A stretch of DNA of 64,000 nt from Macrotrachela quadricornifera (GCA_022393335.1 JAJEKB010021303.1:197768-261767); one strand, 5' to 3'; counted from the first letter of the stretch, positions 24,500 to 35,891 are shown. Program-made: numbers and translations. The notes: generated by a model not told the origin, from the letters alone.

Positions 24500-25694
24500 A
24501 ATTTTCCAAATTAAAGCAATTAATTTTTTTTCTCTAGTTTATTTAATGATTGAACAAAAGTGCAAAATATTTTTGTCCGGTGCACATTTTTTTACATCGG
24601 TCATTATTTAAAATATAAAATAAAAATAAAAAAAAAATGAATGTTTACATGGTTGCATATTTTCTTTTTTATTTAATATAACAGAAATAACGGATATATG
24701 TATTTCTATCTAGTTTATATAAGAGATTTTTATTATTAATGGAAAAATGATTATAATTTTGATGAAATTTGAATTTTATATCTAAAGTTAAAATTCAAAT
24801 GTTTCGCTCTAGGCAAGTTAAGGGCAGCTTATATTCTAACCTTATTTGTTTAACGATGAAAGTTTTAATTTGATTCGAATACATCAAGTTGATTTAACTT
24901 ACAACACAAACACTCTCATGTCAAATGTTCTCAAAAGATGTCTATGATCTCTACTCTTCATGCTAAGTGTTTATTTTAAATAAATAAATGGAATTTTTTG
25001 TTGTTTAAACAGAGGAAAGATAATTTTTTTTAAATGTTAGAATTGTTAAAGAACGTATTTTTATTTTTCAAAATTTTTGATTGTTCAAATTCTTGTTTTG
25101 AATTAATTGCTCAGTAATTCATTTAGAAAAGTTTTGGTAATTACAGCTATAGTCATACACCATACCAGCAAAGTACTAATTTACTAAGCAGATAATAGTT
25201 AATAAAAACACGAAATTTTACACAGAGTGTTTGATTTATTTACGATAAGAATTCACAATAAAATACATCCGCATTTTATTTGTTTTCATTGGAATTTCGT
25301 TATTAGAATAATATGCTAATTAAATCCATTAAAATTTTATAAGTTTATCTTGAAGAAAATTTTTAAATTATAATAATGGCATAGAATAGTAATTAACTTT
25401 AAACAGGTTAAAATCTATGAGAATGTATTTGTAATTCGCAACTAATTTTTTACTAAAAAATAATTATATTATCAACTAAATTAAATATCAAAATAGTAAT
25501 TATAAGTTGACATTTCCAACTGACAGTTGAAATATGGATTATAAACTAATAGATTCAATATATTTTATTCTTTAGTAAATAATTAAAGAAAGAGAGTGAC
25601 ATCTAGATAAATATCATTTTGAACTATAAAGATTGGTAGATATAATTTAATAAATGACAGTTTAGGTAAAATGATGATTCTTTTAAATATATAA
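24500..25694. other. intergenic, no gene seen
   Basis: 3' UTR of the transporter followed by AT-rich sequence without coding character, up to the TLDc gene start. Confidence 0.5.
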
Positions 25695-26769
25695 ATGAAT
25701 AAAACAATTATGCACCGGATGGCTCTTGATCAACAATGTGAGTTTTAAAATAAAATATTATATATATATATATATTATTATTATTAATTTAAAATAATTA
25801 GTATATCGAGGAGATTATTCAACATCATTAATTAATGAAATAAGTCCAACAAATTCAAATGATAAAATAAAAGAAGATAATGAATTAAGTTCACCATTAA
25901 ATTCAAATTGTTTTTCATCATCAGGTTCAACTTGTTGTGATGATGTTTTATGTGATTCAAATATTGTTAAATCTATTAATGATCAAGTTAATAGTGTAAG
26001 ACCATTTTTAGAATTATCAACAACAGATGAATATAAAACTGATGAAGATCATGTTGTACCACGTCGATCTATTTTTCAAATGGTTATTCATGGTTCAAAA
26101 CAATCATTTCAAATAAAAAATCGTTTTCATTCAGTAAAATATCATTTTTATTTTATATTAACAAAAAAATATATATATATATATACATACATAATTTTAG
26201 ACAGAAGGTTCATTATTAAATTCAACACAATGGAATAAATTATTAAGTTGGAATGTTAAAAGTTTAAATAATGAATGGCATTTATTATATAAAGGAAGTC
26301 GTGATGGTTTTAATGCAAAAGATTTTCATCGTTTATGTGATAATCAAGGTCCAACAATAACAGTTGTTCGTACACGTCAAGGAAGAATTTTTGGAGGGTA
26401 ATATTCATTTATTATATAAACGTATATGTTAATACAATATTTTTTTAAAGTTATACAAGAATATCGTGGCATTCGGATAAATCTCATTTTATAAGTGATT
26501 CACATGCATTTTTATTTTCATTTTCATCAAATTCATCAGTAAAATATTCGTTAATTGATCGAAATAGTAAATATGCTATTTGGAATGCACCAAATTATGG
26601 TCCAACATTTGGTCGTGGTGCTGATTTATTTATTTGTTCACAATGTGATATTATTGAAGAATCATATTCAAAATTACCTTCATCTTATCGTGATCCAACT
26701 GGTTTAACATATAAAGCCTTAGCTGGTCAACAACAATTTTTTATTCATGATATTGAAGTTTATCATTAA
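25695..26769 (+). CDS. TLDc-domain protein
   Basis: Four exons: 25695-25737, 25802-26133, 26201-26397, 26451-26769. All junctions are in phase, giving 296 aa. The N-terminal third is Ser/Asn/Asp-rich and probably disordered. From about residue 125 the TLDc domain is clear: EWHLLYKGSRDGFNAKDFHRLCD, GPTITVVRT, RIFGGYTRISWHSD, AFLFSF, APNYGPTFGRGADLFI and the closing FFIHDIEVYH at the C terminus. TLDc proteins (OXR1, NCOA7, TLDC1/2, TBC1D24) bind V-ATPase and protect against oxidative stress. No LysM, GRAM or TBC domain is present, so this is a TLDC-only member. The stop codon lies 86 bp before the AVL9 ATG on the same strand, suggesting co-transcription. Confidence 0.93.
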
Positions 26770-26855
26770 CTTAGTTTTTTATTTTTATTTTTTTTTTAAC
26801 TTTAAAACTAAACAGTAACAAAACGAAAAGATTTTTTTTAAAATTAATTTTAGAT
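26770..26855 (+). promoter_or_regulatory. 86-bp intercistronic spacer with splice-acceptor-like TTTTAG, possible operon junction
   Basis: Between the TLDc stop (26769) and the AVL9 ATG (26856) are only 86 bp. They contain T-runs and end TTAATTTTAG-AT-ATG. There is no room for a normal promoter plus polyadenylation region. The acceptor-like end two bases before the ATG fits trans-splicing of a downstream cistron. Confidence 0.5.
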
Positions 26856-29800
26856 ATGCTTGTAGAAGAAACACCTTCATCTCCAACACCATTAGTTGTT
26901 CATCTTATTGTTGTAGGATTTCATCATAAAAAAGGTCATCAGGTATTTTTAAAAAAAAAAAGAATATTCATTTTTCTTTTTAATTAATAATAATAAAATT
27001 ATATAGATTGAATATAGTTATCCATTATTAAATGAACCAATTGATGAACGTTGGTCAAATATAAGTGCATTAGCATTACCAGATGGTGTACATAATCGTG
27101 AAAAAGATTTAATTTATTTTCATATTCCATCACTTGATGATGAAGATAATTATCATCATACATTATTTTGTGTTGCATCATATAGACAAATTGATGCAAA
27201 TGTTTGTTTATTTATTTGAAAATTTAAATTATTTTTGTTTAAATTTAGAGTGTAACAAACAAAGAAGCTGATGTTACACGAAATTCAATTCAAAAAAGTA
27301 TATGTCTTCTTTTACGTCGAGTAAAAAACATTTTATTTTTTTTTCTATTTTTAATATTAAATAGAAAAAAATTTTTTTTTTTCTTTAGCCTGTTTATGGA
27401 AATGTTAGTGAAGAACTTGAATTAATAACTGAAAAATATTTTCAACAAAAGGATTTTAATAATAGAATAATTTTTCAAGAATTTGTTGATAATTTAAATA
27501 AAAATCCTCCAAAATTTGATTTGCAATATTATTCAGCTCGTGATCTTGTTATTCGTTATCGTCGAAAAACACTTATTCTTTTTAAACTTCTTTTATTACA
27601 AAAAAAAGTTGAATTTATTTATTTATTTATTTATTATAATTACTTCTTTTTTTCTTGTATAGGTATTATTTATGTTATCACCAATTGAAAATTTAGTTAA
27701 AACAATAATGAGTCTAGTCTCATTAGTTCCTGGTTAGTTTTTATTCTTCTTTAAAAATTCTATTTCTCTTTCTCAAGAATGTCGATGTTGATGTATGGAA
27801 AGAACGGAGATAAAACGCTTTCCTTCATCATAACCTAAAAAGTGCGCGACTTTCTACCGCATTTTTTTCTGCCTTTATTCATTAAAAACAATCGGAAATT
27901 CTTATACAGAAATTCATTCATCTTATATCATAGACGGATATGATTTGCATTTGTTTGAAATCGAACCAAGTTAAAACTTTTAACAAGCTAAAAAAAATGT
28001 TTTCAGATAATATCTATCAGAGATCGAAAACGAACCGGACAATCTTACGAGGGAACATCGCCAACTGTCCAATCCCTTTTGAGCTCGGACTTTGTGCATA
28101 AAATAGACCCCAATGAGGTATGAAAAACTCCAAAATATTGAGTGCCCTTAGGCCTTCTGTTCAGAGTTATAGGCATTTTACTGGGATTTTAGCCTATGGC
28201 ATGATGTATACCTAAAAATTGAATGACGGTATTTTGACCTGAGATTTTGCCCAGAGAGGGGTCTATTCGTGAGTAGAATAGCCTGAAAATTTCAGCTCAA
28301 AAGAGTGTTTCCTTCCCGAGATATTAAACTTTCAAAATATGGAAAATTCTAGCATCGTTTGTGGTATACAGTTCATTTTTGAGAGTCTAATATCTCGAGA
28401 AGGAAACATTCTTTTGAGCTGAAATTTTCAGACTATTCTACTCACGAATAGACCCCTCTCTGGGCGAAATTTCAGGTCAAAATATCGTCATTCAATTTTT
28501 AGGTATATACCATGCCATAGGCCAAAATTCCAGTAAAATGCCTATAACTCTGAACAGAAGGCCTAAGAGCACTCAATATTTTGGGATTTTTTATACCTCA
28601 TTGGGGTCTATTTTATGCAAAAAGTCCGAGCTCAAAAGGGATTGGACAGTTGGCGATGTTCCCTCGTTAGATCGGTAGCAGTTCTCAGTTTTTAAAAGTC
28701 ACCTTGTATATTCAAAAAAAGTATTTTCACTTCTCTCAAACGACTCATCAGTTAAAGGATAGTTAAAATAAGCAATTATCTACCATTAGAATACTAGTAT
28801 ACAGCTTTTTTAAATTATTTTAGCCGATCCATTCCGAACTGTATGCATCTTTACCCCAAAATCTACACTTGTAATCTGAAATTTCTCCTTATTTATTTAA
28901 AGCTATTTCCTATTAGTAAAATTTAGTTTTCAATTGAACAGCTTCATAATTTTTATTGATTAAGTCTGTATATTTATGATGAAAAAAAAAACTTTTTTTT
29001 TTATTGAAAAGAATTAATTGAAAATGGTCTAAATGAATGTACATTAATTGGTGAAGAATTAAATTTGGAAAATGAAATAAGTTTAAATGAAAATGAAGAT
29101 ATTGTATTTTCAAGAATTGATGATAAACAATTAGATTTTGATAGAATTAAATTAAAAACATTAAAAGTAACTGCAGATGATGATGATGATGATGTTAATG
29201 ATGATGATGATGAACAATCGTCAATAACATCAAATGATATTGAACAAAATAAAACAGATGAAGAAAATAAAGCAAATTTTTTAAAACATGCAACATCTAT
29301 AACACATAAATTAAGTGATACATTTAATCGTTTAACATCAACAAATACATTAATAACATATAATTATTCTCAAGATTTAACTCATTTAGATCAATTTCAA
29401 TTTCCAATTGAATTATTTAAAAAAGTAAAAACTTTATTCTATCTTTTTTTTTTTTTAAAAATAAAATTATTTTAGAATAATCTTCTTCATCCATATTTAT
29501 CAATACATTCTCTTGATTTAATAAATAATTCTAATATATATTCATATATAATTGGTGCAAGTAATGGTTTATTTCGTCAACAGAATAATATTGATTTAAT
29601 TATACTTGATAATGATGAAGATTTTATTATTCAATCATTACAATTAAAACAACAATTACAATTAACAACTGCAGATCTAAGATTTACTCAATTATTTGAA
29701 GATTCACAATCAGGTTTGTTTTTATCTTTTTAATTAAAGTTTTTTTTTTTATTATTTTATAAATCTAGTTGTTCAAAGTGAAGAAGAAATTCGTCGTTTA

Positions 29801-30371
29801 TTTACAAATTATTTTTTATCATTATTAGCTGTTGCTCGTACACCTAGTTAGTTTAAATTTTTAAATTAAATATATATATGTATATATATTTAATGAATAG
29901 ATGAGGAAGCAATGAATGATTTTAATTCATCATTTGTAAAATCTTTTCAATTAACAAATGCATTTCGCCTATGGCAATCTAAAGGTCCATATCCACATTT
30001 TGATCAAATTGTTCCAAGGTTTTATTTATTGAATATAAAATTTTTTTTTCAAAATTTATATATAGACATCCACAAGCAGGACAGCTCAATGTAACTGATG
30101 TTAAATTACGTGTTGCTCAGTAAGTATTTTATATTTTTTTTAAAAAATAAAATATTTAAAAATTTTAAATTATTGTAGTGTTCTTGATGATACTGAAACT
30201 GGTCGAAAATTAAAAGGAGCATTTGAAGATACATCACAATTTGTTGGTGAAAAATCTCGAGCAGCAACTAAAGTACTTGGACAAGCAAAAAATTCCATAT
30301 TTAGTTCAGTTATGGGGACAATTAATCAAGGTAAACAATGGTTATCAAAACCTCAATCTTCATCCAATTAA
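26856..30371 (+). CDS. AVL9: late secretory pathway protein AVL9 homologue (DENN-like)
   Basis: Eleven exons: 26856-26942, 27007-27201, 27249-27320, 27389-27607, 27663-27732, 29012-29424, 29476-29713, 29769-29846, 29901-30018, 30066-30119, 30179-30371. All junctions are in phase, 578 aa. It tracks animal AVL9: VVHLIVVGFHHKKGHQIEYSYP, ALPDGVHN...IYFHIPS, the YYSARDLVIRYRRKTLILFKLL core, VLFMLSPIENLV, then the acidic disordered insert in exon 6 (runs of Asp encoded by GAT repeats). The conserved C-terminal half includes GASNGLFRQQ, TTADLRF, FRLWQS and HPQAGQLNVTDVKLR. AVL9 acts in late secretory vesicle traffic and cell migration. Intron 5 is 1,279 bp, because a 619-bp foldback element sits in it; all other introns are 46-68 bp. 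A decayed copy of the 3' end lies at about 50480-51195. Confidence 0.95.
28048..28666. mobile_element. 619-bp foldback (palindromic) MITE, family B, in AVL9 intron 5
   Basis: The two halves are inverted copies of about 280-290 bp each around a spacer near 28340-28380. The left end is CGAGGGAACATCGCCAACTG; the right end is its exact reverse complement (ending CGATGTTCCCTCG). Flanking TTA (28045-28047) and TTA (28667-28669) is a 3-bp target-site duplication of the TWA type used by PIF/Harbinger elements. The outer 70 bp resemble the ends of the 37632-38082 element (CGAGGG, CAACTGTCCAATC, CTTTTGAGC). No ORF. Transcribed with AVL9 it would form a long double-stranded RNA hairpin. Confidence 0.9.
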
Positions 30372-30705
30372 CAGTTTTTCTTTTTTTGTTTTTATTTTGT
30401 CAAATAATTCTTCAATTATGTCATGTGTTTTGATCTTTTTCAAATAAACTTATTCTTTAACTTGAATATATTTCTTTTTTTTTCATTAATTGTCAAATAC
30501 AATAATATTAATTCATTTTAAAAATAAAAAAAACAAATTATATATGAAAATACTACCGATCGTTTAACAAATATAGAATACTAATTTGATTGGTGCAATA
30601 TTGAATTCTTTTTATTTTCATAGTTTTTCATCTTTCTTTAATAATATTGATATCTTGATTATATCCTATAATTTGTATCACAAATTTTGAGAATTATATT
30701 TTACT
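30372..30705. other. AVL9 3' UTR and short intergenic stretch
   Basis: T-rich 3' UTR (with AATAAA-like CAAATAAAC near 30441) and AT-rich sequence up to the interspersed repeat. No gene. Confidence 0.5.
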
Positions 30706-31199
30706 AGCGGTAGTACCCGGCGTCGTCCGGAAAATCTCGATACTGAAAACTTATCATGTCAGAAAACGGCAGAAGTTATATAGAAAACTTGCTTCAGATC
30801 TTTTCATCTATTATTACTACATGTCCCGCCGTGCATACACTTAAATTCATTTTAAAATCGTATCATTCAGCAAATAGTGTGGGGTTGTGGCAGTCTTTCT
30901 CTTTACTCATACGTATTGCCATACTTTATAGCAATACCCAGTGCAAAAAAAGTGACACTAAGAGGTGAACATTCTAACAATGGTAGCAGATGCCTCGAAG
31001 TTTTGAAAGATTGGAAAAATTGTAATGTTTCATAACCTGTGTGAAATTTCAGCCCATCCCTCTCGCCAGTCATCGTGAGCCTCTCTCGATCTTCCGCGGG
31101 ATCTAAGATTATGCCATGAAAAACTTGGCACCACCAACTCGTGCAATATCCAAATGCATAAAAAACCGACAGACAAACTTTCTTCTTTATATATATAGA
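30706..31199 (+). repeat. non-autonomous interspersed element ending in TTTATATATATAGAT
   Basis: It starts ACTAGCGGTAGTACCCGGCG and ends GACAGACAAACTTTCTTCTTTATATATATAGAT. This start/end style is common for short interspersed elements in invertebrates. The same 3' end recurs at about 31545-31598. The GC content is higher than in the surroundings. The frame at 30756-30968 has no known domain and is probably fortuitous. Class not resolved. Confidence 0.65.
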
Positions 31200-31544
31200 T
31201 GAGTCATGAGTAATAGAATTTTGCCTTACTTCCTTCTTTATTCAATGGATATTTTCAATCATATAGTTGCACTTCATTTTATACATTCTATTCGTTTTCT
31301 TTCGATTATCCTAAAATGTCGCGTGACCAATGGCTAAAAGCATATGTTTTTATATACTCCCATTTTTGAATTATTGAGAAAACAATAATGCGCACAAATT
31401 CGCTGAAAAAGGCATTTACTGTAGTAAAGTCAACTATAGTGGGCAAATACCCCCCTTAAGATGAGAATTTTGGATCGAAACCTATCCTATGACCTTCCTC
31501 TGGTCGAAAAGGTATTCTGTGCAAAATTACACTGCATTTGCTCG

Positions 31545-31598
31545 TACCGTGTCCAAATGCATAGCGAACAGACAGACAAACTTTCTTCTTTATATATA
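31545..31598 (+). repeat. 3' end of a second copy of the interspersed element, split by a TIR transposon
   Basis: It reads GTGTCCAAATGCATAGCGAACAGACAGACAAACTTTCTTC and then (TA)n, matching the end of the 30706-31199 element. The matching tail TATATATAGAT reappears at 32680 after the inserted TIR element, so the TIR element jumped into this repeat. Confidence 0.75.
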
Positions 31599-32679
31599 TG
31601 TTACAGGCGAAATTGAAATCTAGGGCAATTTAAAATTCCCCTAAGGGAAAATTAAAATTTTAATCTCTCCTAGGAGAAATTAAAATTATATATTTTTCCT
31701 ACACATTTCCTAAGAAAAATTGAAGATTTTAATTTGCTCTAGGGGAGATCAAAATTTTAAATTCCCCTAGCAGCAATAAATACGTCTTTATTTTTATTCA
31801 CAAGCGTTTTATTACCATGAAAACTATCATTTTATCTTTCAAAGCTATATAATTTCAACACTTCGTAACTTAACAAAAATAATAGCAATAAGCTAAATTA
31901 AACTGAATTATAGTGGTGTCTAGAGAAGTGACTAGATATTTCCGCAGGGACATTTTTTTTTGAGATCATTTGGTGCAACATTTAACGTCTTTTGCTTTGC
32001 ACAGACAAGATTTTGTAGCACATTTACCATTACAGTTACATGCTTCTATAACTGGATTTATTCCTGCTGAAACATATTCTTTACATGATTGCGTAAATGC
32101 CATTGTTGGTAGATTTGTTGGATCAACACTAGGTAAGTCGGCAAAATCACATTTTCTCAAATGTAGGAGATCTTGAACACCATATAAAATTGATAAAACA
32201 CCTTTCATGGTGCACAGCTTATACATTATACAATCATTCGACGATGAATGAATAGATATTACTTTACAAGGTAAAATCTTACGTGTTGTATTTGTTCGAT
32301 CAACTAGATCAATTTGAAGACCGACAAGATCTCCCAGCTCGAATTGTAGTTGTTTAACAGCATTATATAATTTTTGTCGTTTAGCTATCGATTTCAATTA
32401 ATCAGCTTTTGCATCATCTCGAATTTTTATTATTTATTTTAATTTTTACAAGAGGAAACAGAAATAAAGATGTACTTATTGCTGTTAGGGGAATTTAAAA
32501 TTCCCCTATAGGGGAAATTAAAATTTTGATCTCCTCTAGGGCAAATTAAAATCTTCAATTTTTCTTAGGAAATGTGTAGGAAAAATATATAATTTTAATT
32601 TCTCCTAGGGGAGATTAAAATTTTAATTTTCCCTTAGAGGAATTTTAAATTGCCCTAGATTTCAATTTCCCTTGTAACA
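31599..32679. mobile_element. 1.08-kb TIR transposon with about 200-bp inverted repeats (Ginger/KRBA2-like remnant)
   Basis: The left end TGTTACAGGCGAAATTGAAA and the right end, read in reverse complement as TGTTACAAGGGAAATTGAAA, start inverted repeats of about 200-220 bp (31599-31797 and about 32456-32679). The arms are made of small internal palindromes (CTCCTAGGAG, TTTTAATyTCCCCTAGGGGA). It sits in a (TA)n target, so a 4-bp TATA duplication is possible but ambiguous. The unique interior holds one minus-strand frame with a cysteine-rich integrase-tail motif. TGT...ACA ends plus that motif suggest a Ginger-type (integrase-like) DNA transposon that has lost its catalytic core. Confidence 0.82.
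31966..32397 (-). pseudogene. C-terminal relic of a transposon integrase (KRBA2/Ginger-like), CXC motif kept
   Basis: A minus-strand frame of about 143 codons without a proper ATG (its first codon is TTG). Upstream the same frame reads on (IRDDAKAD) but is cut by TAA, so the N-terminal part was lost. FELGDLVGLQIDLVDRTNT resembles the SH3-like/GPY tail of integrases. The end EACNCNGKCATKSCLCKAKDVKCC matches the CxC...CxC cysteine-rich motif seen behind integrases of KRBA2-like transposons. No DDE core remains. Enclosed by the TIRs of the element at 31599-32679. Confidence 0.7.
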
Positions 32680-32960
32680 TATATATAGATTAGTCATTAT
32701 CAATATGTCGACATTTTTTTCTATATTTGACTATTTTACAATATGTATCAATCTGCTATTATTTGAATTTTCTTGTATTGTTTTATTTCTGAAAATTTTC
32801 ATATTAGTACAAAAATGCAAATTCTAGAATTCAATGATAAATCTATTGTGTTTATAATGTATCTTATGAGTAAATGCTAATTTATTTGTATTCTCAATAA
32901 ATATATGATTTCTATTAAAACATTTTATTTTATTTTTTTTTCGAAGAATAGAGATAAATA

Positions 32961-35891
32961 TTATCCAGTTGTGAACTTTTCTTTTAATAAATCGAGGTTC
33001 TTTTTATACCATTGTAGATGAGGATGATTTGGTGGTAATGAACGTTGTCCAATACCTTCAGCAAGTACACAAAATGGAAGTGCTTTTGCATATTCATCTA
33101 ATTTTAAATATACGTGACCAATATGTCCATAGGACATAGCTAAATCAGGATGATTTGAAGGAAGTAATTTTTGTCGAATTTCAAGAGATTTTTCATATGA
33201 AGAAAGTGCGTCTAAATATTCACCCATATTATTATATACATTACCAATGTTATTATAGGATAGAGCTAAATCAGGATGATTTGATTGAAGTGATTCTTGT
33301 TGAATTTCTAATGCTTTATTATGAGATGAAAGTGCTTTTGAATGTTCACCCATATTGTTATATATTAAACCAATACTATTATGAGTCATAGCTAGATCAA
33401 GATGATTTGGAGGAAGTGATTGTTGTTGAATTTCTAATGCTTTTTCATAAGAAGAAAGTGCTTTTAAATATTCACCAGTATTATCATATGCTATACCACG
33501 AGCTATATGAGATTTAGCTAAAGTAGGATGATTTTCAGGAAGTGTTTTTTGTCGAATTTCTAATGCTTTTTCATGATATGAAAGTGCTTTTTGATTTTGT
33601 CCCATAGCATCATATAGATTCCCAATATTATTGTATGTTATAGCCAAATTTGGATGATCCGAAGGAAATATTTGTTGTTCAATTTCAAGAGCTTTACTAA
33701 AATATGAAAGTGCTTTTGAATACTCACCCATTTGATCATGTATCAATCCTAAATTATTGTATACCATAACTAAATCAGGATGATTTGGTGGAAGTGATTG
33801 TTGTTGAATTTGAAAAGCTTTGACATATGACATTAATGCTTTTGGATATTCACCCATACTATTATATACATTACCAATATTACTGTATGTCATAGCTAAA
33901 TCAGGATGATCAGGAGGAAGTGATTGATGTTGAATTTGAAAAGCTCTTAAATATGATGAAAGTGCTTGTGAATATTCACGCATATTACTATATACAGAAC
34001 CTATATTTTTATATGCCATAGCTAAATCAGGATGATTTGAAGGAAGTGATTGTTGTTGAATATCAAGAACTATTTCATAATAAGGTAATGCTTTTAAATA
34101 ATCACCCATATTATCATACATTCCACCAATATTATTATAAGATTTTGCTAAATCAATATGATTAGGTGGAAGAACTTTTTTATCATTTTTAAGACTTTTT
34201 TTATAATTCGAAGCTGCTTTTGAATATTCACCCATATTATAATATATTTCACCAATATCACTATAGAACATAGCTAAATTAGAATAATTTGGTATATGTG
34301 CATTTTGTTCAATATTAAGAGCATTTTTATAATATGAAAGTGCTTTTGAATATTCATCTAGATTATTATATACAACACCAATATTTCTATAGGATAGAGC
34401 TAAAGTTGAATCATTTGAAGGAAGAATTTTTTTATAGATATCAAGTGATTTTTCATAATACATTATTGCTTCTTGATATTCTTCTTGTTCATATTTAGCC
34501 ATTCCTAAACGATCATAAATACTTGCTTTTTTACTTTCATCCATTGTTTCATTGAGTATAATTTCAAAAACTTGTTGAGCTTTTTCAGCATGACCTATTT
34601 TAAGTAGAAATAAACCTAATCGATCCCATCCATTTGAATTTATAGTTTCTTCTTGTATACGATTAGTTAATGTACGTAGATCATTATCAGTTTCACTTGT
34701 AAGTGTTAAATCTACTTGAAAAATTCGATTATTTTCATTTAATGATTTTATATTAAGTATACGAAAAACTGTGTGTATTGAAAAGAGAATATCATAACCA
34801 ATACCATTTATAGACGCAAATGGAAATTTTGATTGAGAAGGATTAATTGTCATAACGAAAAGTATTCCTACCATATCAGGATTAGTAAGTGCATTATTAG
34901 CAAATCGAAGAGAAAGATTCTGATCTTTAGTGGTAGATAGAAAATTATTAAACGATATTAAACCATTTTTTGCGTTAGTTATTTGTTGGAAATTTATCAT
35001 AGACATACCTTGTCCACGATAGACTATAAATGAATTATTAATATGTTGTTCAATAAATTGTTGTAAATGTAATTGTTTAATATGATGATGAAGATCACTA
35101 ATAAAGAATCCCATTTTAATAATAATATCCATATTCATTATTCGTAAAGCACGATTAAGCATAGAAGATAAAAAATATTCACTTGTATACCACCATATTG
35201 GTGTTCTATGATGATATTTTCGTTCTAATTGTTGAATATCATTTAATTTATCTTCATTATCAGCAAATATATTACGACAATAAATAATAAATTCTGTAAG
35301 ATGTCTTTTTTCAAATTTCATAGATAATAAAATTTCTTTAAGAATTTGTATATACAAAAATGAATTATCAAATTCATCTAATTGTTTATTAATAATATCA
35401 TTTGTTTTAGGTATAAAACTCATCGATATAGCATTTTGTTCACATTCTTGTGTAACTTCTTTAATAGCTTTACATAAAGATGGAATTTCTGTAAATGTAC
35501 CTTTTATTTTAGTCCAATTTCTGATCCATTGTTCATTAGGATTTTGATTATTATAGAAAATAAATATTGAATTTATTTCAGGAATATTATGAATATGAGG
35601 TATAATATGTTGTGCAAATGAATCGGAAATTATTATACAAATATTTTCATCCTTTACACTTGTTATAAATTGAATACATTGATCAGTATTAGTAAATGTA
35701 TTGATAGTGTTTATAATTCGTCGTAATTGGATAATATTGTTAGAATCAATATTACTGTCCAACCAAATTAAAAGTACATTTTGGATTAAATGAATTTTAG
35801 TTGGTTGTTGTGGTATAACTATACCATTTGGATAAAATGATGGTAATTGTATTGTTTCTGTTATATTTAAATTTTGACCTTCTTCGGACAT
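32961..35891 (-). CDS. ART-TPR protein A: ADP-ribosyltransferase-like domain plus kinesin-light-chain-type TPR array
   Basis: Single exon, 976 aa. Residues 37-150 form an unnamed N-terminal alpha/beta domain (NVLLIWLDSN, CIIISDSFAQHIIPHIH, INSIFIFYNN, EQWIRNW) also present in the gene at 52952-55519. Residues about 175-410 are an arginine-type ADP-ribosyltransferase fold: YRGQG (Arg292), SFNNFLSTT (Ser319), then GYDILFSIHTVFRI. Active enzymes have ExE in front of (I/V)LF. Here the positions are Gly365 and Asp367, so the catalytic Glu is Asp and activity is doubtful. Residues about 425-970 are eleven full plus one partial 42-residue TPRs (ALSYYxKALEIQQxxLPxNHPDLAxxYNNIGxVYxNMGEY), encoded by 126-bp DNA repeats. 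Probably a cytosolic sensor or adaptor; function unknown. Two retained paralogues in the window fit a lineage expansion. Confidence 0.9.
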   Translation of the reverse strand: MSEEGQNLNITETIQLPSFYPNGIVIPQQPTKIHLIQNVLLIWLDSNIDSNNIIQLRRIINTINTFTNTDQCIQFITSVKDENICIIISDSFAQHIIPHIHNIPEINSIFIFYNNQNPNEQWIRNWTKIKGTFTEIPSLCKAIKEVTQECEQNAISMSFIPKTNDIINKQLDEFDNSFLYIQILKEILLSMKFEKRHLTEFIIYCRNIFADNEDKLNDIQQLERKYHHRTPIWWYTSEYFLSSMLNRALRIMNMDIIIKMGFFISDLHHHIKQLHLQQFIEQHINNSFIVYRGQGMSMINFQQITNAKNGLISFNNFLSTTKDQNLSLRFANNALTNPDMVGILFVMTINPSQSKFPFASINGIGYDILFSIHTVFRILNIKSLNENNRIFQVDLTLTSETDNDLRTLTNRIQEETINSNGWDRLGLFLLKIGHAEKAQQVFEIILNETMDESKKASIYDRLGMAKYEQEEYQEAIMYYEKSLDIYKKILPSNDSTLALSYRNIGVVYNNLDEYSKALSYYKNALNIEQNAHIPNYSNLAMFYSDIGEIYYNMGEYSKAASNYKKSLKNDKKVLPPNHIDLAKSYNNIGGMYDNMGDYLKALPYYEIVLDIQQQSLPSNHPDLAMAYKNIGSVYSNMREYSQALSSYLRAFQIQHQSLPPDHPDLAMTYSNIGNVYNSMGEYPKALMSYVKAFQIQQQSLPPNHPDLVMVYNNLGLIHDQMGEYSKALSYFSKALEIEQQIFPSDHPNLAITYNNIGNLYDAMGQNQKALSYHEKALEIRQKTLPENHPTLAKSHIARGIAYDNTGEYLKALSSYEKALEIQQQSLPPNHLDLAMTHNSIGLIYNNMGEHSKALSSHNKALEIQQESLQSNHPDLALSYNNIGNVYNNMGEYLDALSSYEKSLEIRQKLLPSNHPDLAMSYGHIGHVYLKLDEYAKALPFCVLAEGIGQRSLPPNHPHLQWYKKNLDLLKEKFTTG

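Noticed and set aside
30756..30968. 70-codon frame in the interspersed repeat
   Set aside because: No domain, and it lies within a non-autonomous repeat.
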